Shown: positions 8,973 through 17,389 of the stretch, one piece after another
Layout: each line of letters opens with the position of its first letter
Position numbering within the stretch: the first letter of the stretch is position 1
Source of the DNA: Roseovarius azorensis
Lineage (GTDB): Bacteria > Pseudomonadota > Alphaproteobacteria > Rhodobacterales > Rhodobacteraceae
Reading direction: 5' to 3'
DNA length: 64,000 bases
Assembly (NCBI RefSeq): GCF_900109455.1
Contig: NZ_FOAG01000014.1
Span: 1-64,000, forward strand
The notes under the pieces: generated by a model
Told to the model about the DNA's origin: nothing
What the model saw: the letters and a program-made list of their open reading frames with translations, nothing else
Database searches by the model: none
Program-made: the position numbers and the translations under genes

Positions 8973-11039
8973 TTACGCGCCCGGGTTCTTGTAGAGGCCG
9001 CGCCAGTCGATGGCCTTGGCGCCGAAGTCGAGGCGGCACTTGATCTCGACGCCATCGACGTCGAAGCCGTTGCGCGTCTCGATGTAGGCGCCCTGCTGGC
9101 CCTCGAGATAGGCGTACTCGATGGTGTCGATCTGGTTCGGGCTGGCCGCCAGATACCAGGCGGTCTCGCTGGCGGCGTCGAGGCGGGGCTCGCTGATCGG
9201 CGCCAGCGTGCGGATCGACTGCGGAACCACGCTGGACGTCGCGGCGGGCACGAGGTTCTGCGCGACCAGCTGCTCGGCCTTCAGTTCCAGCGAGGCGGGC
9301 ACGATCAGGAAGGCGGGGCGGACGTTCAGCACCGTCTTCTTGTCGAGGCCGGTCTGCTTGGCCATCGCCGCGCGCGCCGCACCGACGCTGCTCACGTCGA
9401 GCGCCGCGCCGGTGCCGGCGAGGTTCTTGTGCGTGGTGTGGAAGAGCGCGTTGCCGTCGGCCATCGCCGGGTTGGCGGTGATGATGCCCCAGACCACGTC
9501 GCTTTCCAGCTGCGCGATGGAGTTGCCGTACATGGCCGGGATCCGGGTGAAGGCGTCGAGATCGTCGTTGATCAGCGTCTGGCGGGTGATCGCGACCACC
9601 CGGCCATAGGTCTTGACCTTGTAGCTCTCCTTGCTCTCGCCGAGCGTGCCGCGCTTGAACTCGCCGCTCTCGCCGACCTCCAGCAGCTGCGGGGCCTCGC
9701 CGAGCTGGACCCGGTGCATGGCCTTGAAGTCGGTGGCGAGCACCTGGCGGCAGAACAGCATGAAGGTGCGGGGATAGGCCTCGTAGGCCTGCCGCAGCGT
9801 CTTGTTCGTGACGGCCGACAGGATCTCGGGGAAGTCCGAGGTCGAGTGCAGCGCCCGCGTCGCCACCTCGTCGCGCGACAGGCCGCGCGTGTTGACCCCG
9901 GCGTTGCCGAGGCTTTCGCGGGCGAGTTCCAGCAGCGTCATGCCGCGGTACTGGCGGGCGGCGTCCTCCAGCTGGAACAGCGTCGGGCTGTAGCGGTGCA
10001 AGAGCGCGTTCGCCACCGCGTCGCGGCGGGTGATCCGCTCGTCCCGGCCGCCGAGCGGCACGGAGACATGGCCGAAGGTCCGGGTCTCGTCGGACTTCGC
10101 GGCGACCTGGTCGAGGATCAGGCGGCGGGATTCATCGACGCTGACGCCGCGCTTGACCAGATCCTCGGCGAAGCCGCGCTCGAGGTTCAGCCGCCCGGCC
10201 AGATCGTAGATGGTGGAGACCCGGTCGCGCTCGGCCTCGCGGGCGCGGGTGGCGACGGCCTCGGTGTCGGGCGCCGCGGGGGCATCGGTATTCTGAAGCT
10301 TCGGCTGGGTGCGGGTTTCCACTGCGGCGACCTTCGGGTCGGGCGCAGCCGCTTTCGGCTCGGTCATGGGGGTGTCCTCGGTATCATTCGGCTCGGTCGG
10401 CTGGGTGGTGGCGGGGGTCGCGGCGTCGCTTCCCGGGGTCTGGGTCTTGTCGGTCATCGGGATCGGTCCTTTCGTGGTGGAAGGGGCGTCCCGGCGGTGA
10501 AGGACGCAGTCGTGAAGGGGATGCTGGGAGCTGAAGCCCGCGGCGGGATCGGCGCCGACCGCGACGGCGGAGACCTCGAACGGCGTCCAGTCCACCGCGC
10601 GCCAGAGTTCGCGGGCGGCTTCGGGCTTCGAGACCTCGAAGCGGTGGACCTGGTAGCCGATGGAAACCGCCCGGATGTGGCCTGCCTGGATGTCGCGCCA
10701 GATCGGCTCGACGTCGGCGCGTTCGCTGATCCGCACCAAGGCGATGCCGCGTCCGTTCTCGATCCGCGCCGATCCCGGCACGACCGAGCCGATCACCGCG
10801 TCGAGCGTGTCGAGCTCGTGCACCTTCAGGAAGGGCGCACCCGCGTTCAGCCGGTCGAGCCGGACATGGGCGGGGTCGAGGCTCAGTTCCTCGTCATAGG
10901 GCTCGCCGAAGAAGGTGGCGCGGCGGACGCGGGCCCCGGCCGACCAGACCACCTCGACGGTGCGGCTGTCGGCGTCGGCCGTGTTCGGCGCAAGCTCCGC
11001 CGACCGGCGCATGGCCGGCAGTTCGATCATCGTGTCCAT
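8973..11039 (-). CDS. Prohead protease / major capsid protein fusion
   Basis: 688 residues from ATG 11039. Residues 1 to about 190 look like an HK97-type prohead protease: VHELDTLDAVIGSV supplies the conserved histidine region, and RAVSIGYQVHRFE the serine region. A Thr/Pro/Asp-rich linker follows from about 195 to 260. Residues from about 270 on form a Mu-gpT-like capsid protein with AMYGNSIAQLESDVVWGI and a final DFGAKAIDWRGLYKNPGA. Such fusions occur in Rhodobacterales siphophages. An in-frame ATG at residue 195 (10457) has its own Shine-Dalgarno, so a separate scaffold-capsid product may be made. The start lies six bases after the portal stop. Confidence 0.78.
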   Translation of the reverse strand: MDTMIELPAMRRSAELAPNTADADSRTVEVVWSAGARVRRATFFGEPYDEELSLDPAHVRLDRLNAGAPFLKVHELDTLDAVIGSVVPGSARIENGRGIALVRISERADVEPIWRDIQAGHIRAVSIGYQVHRFEVSKPEAARELWRAVDWTPFEVSAVAVGADPAAGFSSQHPLHDCVLHRRDAPSTTKGPIPMTDKTQTPGSDAATPATTQPTEPNDTEDTPMTEPKAAAPDPKVAAVETRTQPKLQNTDAPAAPDTEAVATRAREAERDRVSTIYDLAGRLNLERGFAEDLVKRGVSVDESRRLILDQVAAKSDETRTFGHVSVPLGGRDERITRRDAVANALLHRYSPTLFQLEDAARQYRGMTLLELARESLGNAGVNTRGLSRDEVATRALHSTSDFPEILSAVTNKTLRQAYEAYPRTFMLFCRQVLATDFKAMHRVQLGEAPQLLEVGESGEFKRGTLGESKESYKVKTYGRVVAITRQTLINDDLDAFTRIPAMYGNSIAQLESDVVWGIITANPAMADGNALFHTTHKNLAGTGAALDVSSVGAARAAMAKQTGLDKKTVLNVRPAFLIVPASLELKAEQLVAQNLVPAATSSVVPQSIRTLAPISEPRLDAASETAWYLAASPNQIDTIEYAYLEGQQGAYIETRNGFDVDGVEIKCRLDFGAKAIDWRGLYKNPGA
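10455..10472 (-). promoter_or_regulatory. Internal ribosome site in the protease/capsid gene
   Basis: On the - strand AAAGGA (10467-10472) lies nine bases before an ATG (10457-10455) in frame with the fusion, at its residue 195 (MTDKTQTPG), precisely between the protease part and the linker. It would give a 494-residue capsid precursor without the protease. Such nested starts are known from other phage protease/scaffold/capsid genes; use here is inferred. Confidence 0.45.
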
Positions 11040-11044
11040 GAAGG

Positions 11045-12589
11045 TCAGTCCTGTTGGTCGGCCTGCGCCGGGTCATTGCCCGCGTCGGCGGTCGGGTCGT
11101 CGGTGTCCGGTTCGTCGTCGGCCGGATCGCTCGTCTGCGCGCTGCCGGTCTTGGTGACGCGGCGCGGGTCGCTGTCGAGCACCAGCCCCAGCGCATCGAG
11201 CTTGGCGTTGGTTGCGGCGATCTCGGCAAGAACGGCGTCGGGGTTGCGGCCCTGCTTCGCGATCACCTCGGCGAGCGTCATGGTGCCCGAGCGGATCGAG
11301 AGCAGGTTCGCCATCGCATCCTTCTGCGGATCGACTGCCTCGAACTTCGGCGGCGACCATTCGACCGGCACGATGGGCCACGGGATCTGGCCCGCCGCCC
11401 ACGCGGCTTCCGTAAACCAGCGCCAGACCGGCGCGCAGAACATCGGGATGAAGAGCTGCCACTGGACGGCGTCGATCATCCGACGGAATTCGACGAGGCC
11501 CGCGCAGATCGAGAAATAGTTGACTTGGCTGAGATCGCCAGTGAGCAACTCATAGGGCACCCGGAACCCGGCAGAGATCGTGTGCAGGCTGGCGCGCTTG
11601 TAGTCGCCGTAGCCGCCGGTGGCCGAGGGCTGATTGAAGCGGATGTCCTTGCCGCCGCGGGCATAGGCAATCAGCCCCGGTTCGAACTGCTCGACCCTAT
11701 TGCCGTCGGCATCGACCACGGAGGGTGCGATACCCTGCTGCGCCTCGTCGTCGCCGAAGACGATGGCGGTGACGCAAGCCTCGGTCTTTTTACGGACCAG
11801 CTCGGCTACCTCGTAATCGTCGAGATCGCGCAAGGACCGGATCACCGGCGCGCCCCAGGGAACGCCACGCGCCTGCGTGCGCTGCTTCTCGTAGACATGG
11901 GCGATCTCGGTCGCCGGGACCGCGTGCGATCCGAGCCCGCCCTGCAGCGCGCCCCAGGCATCGCCCGGATGTTCGGCATGCAGCCAGTAGGCCCGGCGCT
12001 TGCCGACCGGGTCGAACTCGATCCCCTGCACCAGCCGTCCTGCACCAAGAACGCCGGATTTCGTGGCGTCGAGGAAGTCCGCCTCCATCACCTGCAATTG
12101 CAGCGGCACCGGCAGGCCGTCGTTCGCGCGGCGCAGGCGGCGGCGCACCAGGACTTCGCCCGCCTCGACCATCTCCCGGCAGATCAGCGTCTGCAGCCCG
12201 TAGAAGTCGAGCTGCCCATCGGCGTCGCACTCCGCCGTCCAGCGCTCGAAGAGCGCATCGACCTTCCGATCCAGCGTGTCGTCGCCGCTGGCGGCGCGCG
12301 GCATGATGCCCGCGCCGATGATGTTGTTGACCAGCACCGCGACGGCCTTGGCCGCATGCGGGTTGTTGCGCACCAGATCCCGCATCCGGTCGCGCAAGAG
12401 CGCCCCGGCGACGCCGATCTCGGTATCGGCCGAGGATCCGGGCGCGCGCCAGCCCTCGGTGCGCCGTCCGCGTGCGGCGCCGTCATAGCCCCGCGTCAGG
12501 GTCTCGAAGGCCTGACGCGCCATCACGCGGCGCGCGGCCATGCGCGGCGCCACCGTGGCGATGGCGTGATCGAACCAGGTCGCCGACAT
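11045..12589 (-). CDS. Lambda-family phage portal protein
   Basis: 514 residues from ATG 12589, sharing one base with the upstream stop (TGATG). Family features: RNNPHAAKAVAVLVNNIIG near residue 75, GAPVIRSLRDLDDYEVAEL near 245, and YELLTGDLSQVNY near 348. The portal forms the ring through which DNA enters the head. The length is typical. Position 5' of the protease/capsid gene is standard. In the conserved NYSSxR stretch the sequence reads NYFSIC, which may reflect decay. The C-terminal 50 residues are acidic and low in complexity. Confidence 0.82.
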   Translation of the reverse strand: MSATWFDHAIATVAPRMAARRVMARQAFETLTRGYDGAARGRRTEGWRAPGSSADTEIGVAGALLRDRMRDLVRNNPHAAKAVAVLVNNIIGAGIMPRAASGDDTLDRKVDALFERWTAECDADGQLDFYGLQTLICREMVEAGEVLVRRRLRRANDGLPVPLQLQVMEADFLDATKSGVLGAGRLVQGIEFDPVGKRRAYWLHAEHPGDAWGALQGGLGSHAVPATEIAHVYEKQRTQARGVPWGAPVIRSLRDLDDYEVAELVRKKTEACVTAIVFGDDEAQQGIAPSVVDADGNRVEQFEPGLIAYARGGKDIRFNQPSATGGYGDYKRASLHTISAGFRVPYELLTGDLSQVNYFSICAGLVEFRRMIDAVQWQLFIPMFCAPVWRWFTEAAWAAGQIPWPIVPVEWSPPKFEAVDPQKDAMANLLSIRSGTMTLAEVIAKQGRNPDAVLAEIAATNAKLDALGLVLDSDPRRVTKTGSAQTSDPADDEPDTDDPTADAGNDPAQADQQD

Positions 12590-12765
12590 CAGCGATCCCC
12601 GCGCGAGAAGCCGGCGAGCCCGGCCACCGGCAGCGGCCGCGTGGCGCCCGCGATGGCGCGCTCGATGGTGCGGATGCGAGCGAGCAGATCCTCGGCCGAG
12701 CCGTAGTCCACCGACTTGCCGTCATAGCTCACCCTCGTCGTGCCGCTGGCATAGGCCCGGCGCAC
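12589..12765 (-). pseudogene. Phage head-tail joining protein, N-terminus lost
   Basis: The last 58 codons before the stop at 12589 read RRAYASGTTRVSYDGKS, then LLARIRTIERAIAG and a final GFSRGDR. This is the pattern of the small (about 70-80 residue) head-tail joining proteins encoded between terminase and portal. Similarity ends at about 12765; further upstream the frame is not phage-like. A GTG at 12765 could still initiate, but ten to twenty N-terminal residues and the whole terminase gene are missing. This marks the right border of the prophage remnant. Confidence 0.6.
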
Positions 12766-13020
12766 CGGCCTAGTGATCGGCCGCCACGGAGCCGTCCTTC
12801 TGACCGCCCTGCGCCTTCGTGTCAGTCTCCGCCACCGGATTATCTCGCGAACGGGACGACCCCATGAACGCGGCAACCCATTGGAAATGCGAAGATGTTT
12901 TACGCCGTCCCGTGGCCGTCGAGGGGCGCTCGAAGAGAGACGCAGGCCATTCGGAGACCCATTCCGCGTCAAGCGCCCAGTCTCCGAAGGGCGGATGGCC
13001 CTGCCAACGCCCTTTGAAAC
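12766..13020. other. Border region between prophage remnant and tRNA-Ser
   Basis: No recognisable gene. Frames are open on the + strand (for example ATG 12864 onwards), but the predicted peptide is basic, without known motifs, and runs into the terminator and tRNA. No integrase or attachment repeat can be recognised by eye. Confidence 0.5.
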
Positions 13021-13049
13021 AAAAAGAAAAAAGGCCCCAATCGGGGCCC
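13021..13049 (-). terminator. Rho-independent terminator of tRNA-Ser
   Basis: Arms GGCCCC (13033-13038) and GGGGCC (13043-13048) around AATC. Read on the - strand the hairpin is followed by a T-rich run (13021-13032). It lies 25 bases beyond the tRNA 3' end. Confidence 0.8.
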
Positions 13050-13073
13050 TTGGTCGGATTCAGTATCTGAGTG

Positions 13074-13163
13074 TGGCGGAGCCGATGGGATTCGAACCCA
13101 CGAGACCCTTCCGGGCCTACTCCCTTAGCAGGGGAGCGCCTTCGACCACTCGGCCACAGCTCC
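13074..13163 (-). tRNA. tRNA-Ser (anticodon GCT)
   Basis: 90 bases on the - strand with encoded CCA. Acceptor GGAGCTG pairs with CGGCTCC, D-arm begins TGGCCGAGTGG, anticodon loop CTGCTAA, a long class II variable arm follows, and the T-arm has GGTTCGAATCC. Foreign DNA begins shortly after its 3' end, the position used by many integrative elements. Confidence 0.95.
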
Positions 13164-13170
13164 GCTGACC

Positions 13171-13199
13171 CGTTTAATTGCAGCGCGCCGGGGGAACAA
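13171..13199 (-). promoter_or_regulatory. Possible promoter of tRNA-Ser
   Basis: On the - strand TTGTTC (13199-13194) and TAAACG (13176-13171) are 17 bases apart and end seven bases before the tRNA 5' end. Weak matches, but spacing and position fit. Confidence 0.4.
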
Positions 13200-13299
13200 G
13201 GGTCATTTTCGGATTTTTTAGAACTGCTGGTTTTGCAGGTTTTTCAAGCAGCCCGCGGTTCATTCCGGGAATGCCTGCAGCGCCGTGATCCAGCAAACC

Positions 13300-14397
13300 T
13301 CAGGTATTGAAAAGGAAATGCAGCACATCGCCGTCCCTGACGATATAACCCTTGCCCTCGGCGCGCATCCTGCCTGCATCCCTGGCCTTCTGTTCGCCGC
13401 CCAGATTGACAAAATCGTCATAAGCGATTGTTTCGGCCCGGATGAAGCCGCGTTCGAAATCGCCGTGGATGACACCTGCGGCCTTTGGCGCGGGGGTGCC
13501 TGCGGGGATGGTCCAGGCGCGCGCCTCTTTGGGACCTACGGTAAAGTAGGTCTCGAGATGCAGCAACTCATAGCCTGCGCGGATCAGACGATCGAGTCCG
13601 GCCTCCTCCAGTCCCATCTCGCTGAGGAACATTTCGGCCTCGTCCGGTTCCAGCTTGGATATTTCTTCCTCGATCTGGGCGGAGATCACAACCGAGGCAG
13701 CCCCCTGCTCTGCCGCCATCTTAGCCACGGCGTCGGAATGGGTGTTGCCTGTGGCGGCATTGACCTCGTCGACATTGCAGACATAGAGGATCGGTTTGGA
13801 GGTTAGCAGTTGCAGCATCTTCCAGGCCTTGGCGTCCTCTACATCGACCTCAACGGAGCGAGCGGGACGGCCCGCCTCCAGCGCCGCCTGCGCCTGCGCC
13901 AAGAGCCGGTCGGCCTGCGCCGCCTCCCTGTCGCCGCCCTTGAGCTTGCGCACGAGGGTCGCGCGGCGTTTTTCGACCGACTCGAGATCGGCAAGCATGA
14001 GTTCGGTTTCTATTGTATCGGCATCCGCTACAGGGTCGACGCGGCCCTCGACATGGGTGACATCGCCGTCATCAAAGCAGCGCAGCACATGGGCGATGGC
14101 ATCGGTCTCGCGGATATTGGCAAGGAACTGATTGCCCAGGCCCTCGCCTTTCGACGCGCCTTTGACCAACCCCGCAATATCGACAAAGGTCATCCGGGTC
14201 GGGATGATCTGCTTCGACCCGGCGATTGCCGCAAGTTTGTCGAGCCGCGCATCCGGTACCGCCACCTCGCCCACATTGGGCTCGATGGTACAGAACGGGA
14301 AATTTGCGGCCTGCGCGGCGGCGGTGCGCGTGAGCGCGTTGAAGAGCGTGGATTTACCCACATTCGGCAGGCCCACGATTCCCATTTTAAAGCCCAT
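13300..14397 (-). CDS. ychF: Redox-regulated ATPase YchF
   Basis: 365 residues. Obg-family P-loop protein associated with ribosomes; it prefers ATP over GTP. The N-terminus has [15 protein letters not shown] (G1), then [32 protein letters not shown] (G3), and VCNVDE in place of the NKxD specificity motif, as usual for YchF. The C-terminal TGS-like domain is present ([29 protein letters not shown]). Full length. Divergent from trpA, sharing a roughly 125-base intergenic region. Confidence 0.95.
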   Translation of the reverse strand: MGFKMGIVGLPNVGKSTLFNALTRTAAAQAANFPFCTIEPNVGEVAVPDARLDKLAAIAGSKQIIPTRMTFVDIAGLVKGASKGEGLGNQFLANIRETDAIAHVLRCFDDGDVTHVEGRVDPVADADTIETELMLADLESVEKRRATLVRKLKGGDREAAQADRLLAQAQAALEAGRPARSVEVDVEDAKAWKMLQLLTSKPILYVCNVDEVNAATGNTHSDAVAKMAAEQGAASVVISAQIEEEISKLEPDEAEMFLSEMGLEEAGLDRLIRAGYELLHLETYFTVGPKEARAWTIPAGTPAPKAAGVIHGDFERGFIRAETIAYDDFVNLGGEQKARDAGRMRAEGKGYIVRDGDVLHFLFNT

Positions 14398-14522
14398 CTG
14401 CGGCCCTCCACGCCTTGAATTGCGCGCATCTACGGGTTTGCGCAGGCCAAGGTCAAGCCGGGCATTGATTTCCGCACCCGTTTACGCCAAACCCGCACGG
14501 ACGTATTCAGAGGACAATTCCC

Positions 14523-15314
14523 ATGACCCGCATCGACGCGAAATTCGCAGAGTTGAAAGCCGCCAGAAAAAAGGCGTTCGTCTCTTATATCATGGCTGGC
14601 GATCCCGATTATGACCGTTCTCTTGCGGTGATGCAGGGGTTGCCCGCCGCAGGCGTCGACATCATCGAACTGGGCGTGCCCTTTACAGATCCGATGGCGG
14701 ATGGGCCGACGATCCAACTTGCCGGACAGCGGGCGCTGGCGGCAGGCATGACGCTGACGCGCACACTGGCAATGGCGACCGAATTCCGCAAGACCGACGA
14801 CAGCACGCCCATCGTGCTGATGGGGTATTACAACCCGATCTACAACCGTGGCGTGGAGCGGTTTCTGGATGAGGCTAAGACGGCAGGGATCGACGGGCTG
14901 ATCGTGGTTGATCTGCCGCCCGAAGAAGATGAGGAATTGTGTATTCCCGCCAGCAAGGCAGGGCTGAATTTCATCCGGCTGGCCACCCCGACCACGGACG
15001 ACAGGCGGCTGCCCAAGGTGCTGCAGAACACGAGCGGGTTCGTCTATTACGTCTCGATCACCGGGATCACCGGGGCGGCGGCGGCTGAGGCGGCGGATGT
15101 CGGTCCAGAGGTGACCCGGATCAAGGCGCAGACCGATCTGCCGGTCATCGTCGGCTTTGGCATCCGCACGCCGGAGACAGCAGAGATGATCGCAGGCGTA
15201 GCCGACGGCTGCGTCGTGGGTTCGGCCATCGTCAGCGAGATCGCCAGGGGCGGACCGGTGAGCGGGGTTCTGGATTTCGTGCGCGGACTGGCCGCAGGCG
15301 CGCATCGCGCCTGA
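14523..15314 (+). CDS. trpA: Tryptophan synthase alpha subunit
   Basis: 263 residues. Cleaves indole-3-glycerol phosphate to indole and glyceraldehyde-3-phosphate in the TrpA2B2 complex. Visible features: [14 protein letters not shown], the catalytic glutamate in [24 protein letters not shown], and [11 protein letters not shown] with GSAIV near the end for phosphate binding. AGAGGA precedes the ATG. trpB is not adjacent in this window. Confidence 0.95.
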   Translation: MTRIDAKFAELKAARKKAFVSYIMAGDPDYDRSLAVMQGLPAAGVDIIELGVPFTDPMADGPTIQLAGQRALAAGMTLTRTLAMATEFRKTDDSTPIVLMGYYNPIYNRGVERFLDEAKTAGIDGLIVVDLPPEEDEELCIPASKAGLNFIRLATPTTDDRRLPKVLQNTSGFVYYVSITGITGAAAAEAADVGPEVTRIKAQTDLPVIVGFGIRTPETAEMIAGVADGCVVGSAIVSEIARGGPVSGVLDFVRGLAAGAHRA

Positions 15315-15434
15315 GCGCAGCGCGAAACGGTGCTAGAAGGGGTGCGTGTCACCCCACCCCCCGCGGCAAGCTGAACATTGCGCGGCGGGCACCGGGTTGG
15401 TAAAGGGAATTGACCAATCTTCGGAGCCTCCCCA

Positions 15435-16598
15435 ATGCCCGTGATCACCAGCATCGACGATCTCAAGCGGATATACGCCCGCCGCGTGCCCAGAATGTTC
15501 TACGACTACGCGGAATCCGGCAGTTGGAGCGAGCAGACATTCCGCGAGAACACGACCGATTTCGACAGGATCTACCTGCGGCAACGGGTGGCGATCGACA
15601 TGACCGGGCGCAACATGGGCTCGAAAATGATCGGTCAGGATGTGGCGATGCCGGTAGGCCTTGCCCCCGTGGGACTGACAGGCATGCAGCACGCCGATGG
15701 CGAGATCAAGGCGGCCCGCGCGGCCGAGAAATTCGGCGTGCCCTTCACCCTCTCGACCATGTCGATCTGCAGCATCGAGGATGTGGCCGAACACACGACC
15801 AAACCGTTCTGGATGCAGGTCTACACGCTCAAGGACGACGATTTCATGCAACGCCTGTTTGACCGGGCGCGCGATGCCGGATGCTCGGCGGCGATGATCA
15901 CGGTCGATCTGCAGATGCTGGGCCAGCGCCACAAGGATCTCAAGAACGGCCTCAGCGCCCCGCCCAAGCTGACGCCCGCGAGCGTCGCCAACATGATGAC
16001 CAAGGTTCACTGGGGTCTTGGCATGCTGGGTACGAAACGGCGTTTTTTCGGCAATATCGTGGGGCACGCCAAGGGGGTGACCGATCCTTCCTCGCTCTCG
16101 GCCTGGACCGCCGAAGCCTTTGACCAGGCGCTCGACTGGGACCGAATCCGGCAGTTCCGCAAGATGTGGGAGGGGCCGCTGATCATCAAGGGCATCATGG
16201 ATCCGCGCGACGCACGCGAGGCGCTTAACGTGGGCGCGGATGCGATCATCGTCTCGAATCATGGCGGGCGGCAACTGGACGGGGCGATTTCCGCCATCCG
16301 CGCGCTGCCAGAGATCATGGATGCGGTGGGCGACAGGATCGAAGTGCATCTCGACAGCGGTATCCGTTCCGGTCAGGACGTGCTCAAGGCATTGGCAATG
16401 GGGGCGAAAGGTACCTATATCGGGCGCGCCTTTGTCTATGGGTTGGGTGCCATGGGCGAGGCCGGGGTCACAAAGACGCTGGAGCTGATCTATAAGGAAC
16501 TGGATACCTCCATGGGCCTCTGCGGACGGCGCGATGTGCGTGATCTGGACCGCGACATCCTGATGATCCCCAGGGGTTTCAGTGGCGATTGGGAATAG
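15435..16598 (+). CDS. lldD: FMN-dependent alpha-hydroxy acid dehydrogenase (L-lactate dehydrogenase type)
   Basis: 387 residues. (S)-2-hydroxy acid oxidising flavoprotein family; an L-lactate substrate with quinone or cytochrome acceptor is the likeliest. Family features: N-terminal RVPRMFYDYAESGS, FTLSTMSICSIE, WMQVYTLKD, the active-site SNHGGRQLDG and FMN-phosphate segment DSGIRSGQDVLKALAMGA. GGAG precedes the ATG. A short inverted repeat TTGGT-N11-ACCAA at 15397-15417 lies just upstream. Exact substrate cannot be set from sequence alone. Confidence 0.85.
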   Translation: MPVITSIDDLKRIYARRVPRMFYDYAESGSWSEQTFRENTTDFDRIYLRQRVAIDMTGRNMGSKMIGQDVAMPVGLAPVGLTGMQHADGEIKAARAAEKFGVPFTLSTMSICSIEDVAEHTTKPFWMQVYTLKDDDFMQRLFDRARDAGCSAAMITVDLQMLGQRHKDLKNGLSAPPKLTPASVANMMTKVHWGLGMLGTKRRFFGNIVGHAKGVTDPSSLSAWTAEAFDQALDWDRIRQFRKMWEGPLIIKGIMDPRDAREALNVGADAIIVSNHGGRQLDGAISAIRALPEIMDAVGDRIEVHLDSGIRSGQDVLKALAMGAKGTYIGRAFVYGLGAMGEAGVTKTLELIYKELDTSMGLCGRRDVRDLDRDILMIPRGFSGDWE

Positions 16599-16626
16599 AC
16601 TCGAATGATGCAGCTTCGGGAAACGT

Positions 16627-16655
16627 TTGACACAAAACAGGAACATGCGTAGAAC
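16627..16655 (+). promoter_or_regulatory. lexA promoter with SOS box
   Basis: TTGACA (16627-16632), 17 bases, TAGAAC (16650-16655). The alphaproteobacterial LexA site GAAC-N7-GAAC occupies 16641-16655 and covers the -10 element, so LexA would block RNA polymerase at its own gene. Confidence 0.85.
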
Positions 16656-16687
16656 AAAAAGAAACGCATGAACCGGAGAACGCGCCG

Positions 16688-17389
16688 ATGCTGACCAGAA
16701 AACAACTCGATCTGCTGGAGTTCATTCACAAGCGGGTGCAGCGCGACGGCGTTCCCCCCAGTTTCGACGAGATGAAGGAGGCGCTTGATCTGCGCTCCAA
16801 ATCGGGCATCCACCGGCTGATCACCGCGCTGGAGGAACGCGGCTTCATCCGCCGGCTGGCGCATCGGGCGCGGGCGCTCGAAATCGTCAAACTTCCCGAA
16901 AGCATGGGCGGTGAAGCCAGCCACGGCTTTGTCCCCCGCGTGATCGAGGGCGACCGGCCAACCGCCGCACAGCCCGCCAATGCCCGGCCCGTTGTGACGG
17001 CGCAGGCGATCGAGGTGCCGCTGATGGGCCGCATCGCCGCCGGCGTACCGATCGAGGCGATCGCCCATGTGCGCGACAACGTCGCCGTGCCGGGTGCCAT
17101 GATCTCGGGCCGCGGAGAGCATTATGCGCTTGAGGTCAAGGGCGATTCAATGATCGAGGCGGGGATCAACGATGGCGATGTGGTCATCATCCGCGAGACC
17201 GCGGTCGCGGATAACGGCGATATCGTCGTGGCGCTGATCGAGGATCAGGAAGCCACGCTCAAGCGCTTCTTCCGCCGTGGCAACGCAATTGCCCTCGAGG
17301 CTGCGAATCCGGCCTATGAAACACGCCTCTTCCCGGAGGATCAGGTCAGGATTCAGGGCCGTCTCGTGGGTCTCATCCGCACCTATTGA
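16688..17389 (+). CDS. lexA: LexA repressor
   Basis: 233 residues. SOS-response repressor that cleaves itself when RecA is activated. N-terminal winged helix: [16 protein letters not shown] and [20 protein letters not shown]. Cleavage site Ala-Gly in [10 protein letters not shown]; catalytic serine in GDSMIEAGI; catalytic lysine in [14 protein letters not shown] lies upstream of the ATG. The SOS box at 16641 indicates autoregulation. Its last seven bases overlap the convergent comEC end. Confidence 0.96.
   Translation: MLTRKQLDLLEFIHKRVQRDGVPPSFDEMKEALDLRSKSGIHRLITALEERGFIRRLAHRARALEIVKLPESMGGEASHGFVPRVIEGDRPTAAQPANARPVVTAQAIEVPLMGRIAAGVPIEAIAHVRDNVAVPGAMISGRGEHYALEVKGDSMIEAGINDGDVVIIRETAVADNGDIVVALIEDQEATLKRFFRRGNAIALEAANPAYETRLFPEDQVRIQGRLVGLIRTY

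Noticed and set aside
8934..11519. Long + strand open frame of 861 codons across the capsid region
   Set aside because: It is antisense to the protease/capsid and portal genes, and its composition is the shadow of a GC-rich third-position pattern. No domain is visible.
12864..13070. Small + strand frame between prophage and tRNA
   Set aside because: No ribosome site or recognisable motif, and it runs through the tRNA terminator.
1..13070. CRISPR array or toxin-antitoxin pair accompanying the defence remnant
   Set aside because: No repeated spacer-like units and no small paired genes were seen by eye in this part.
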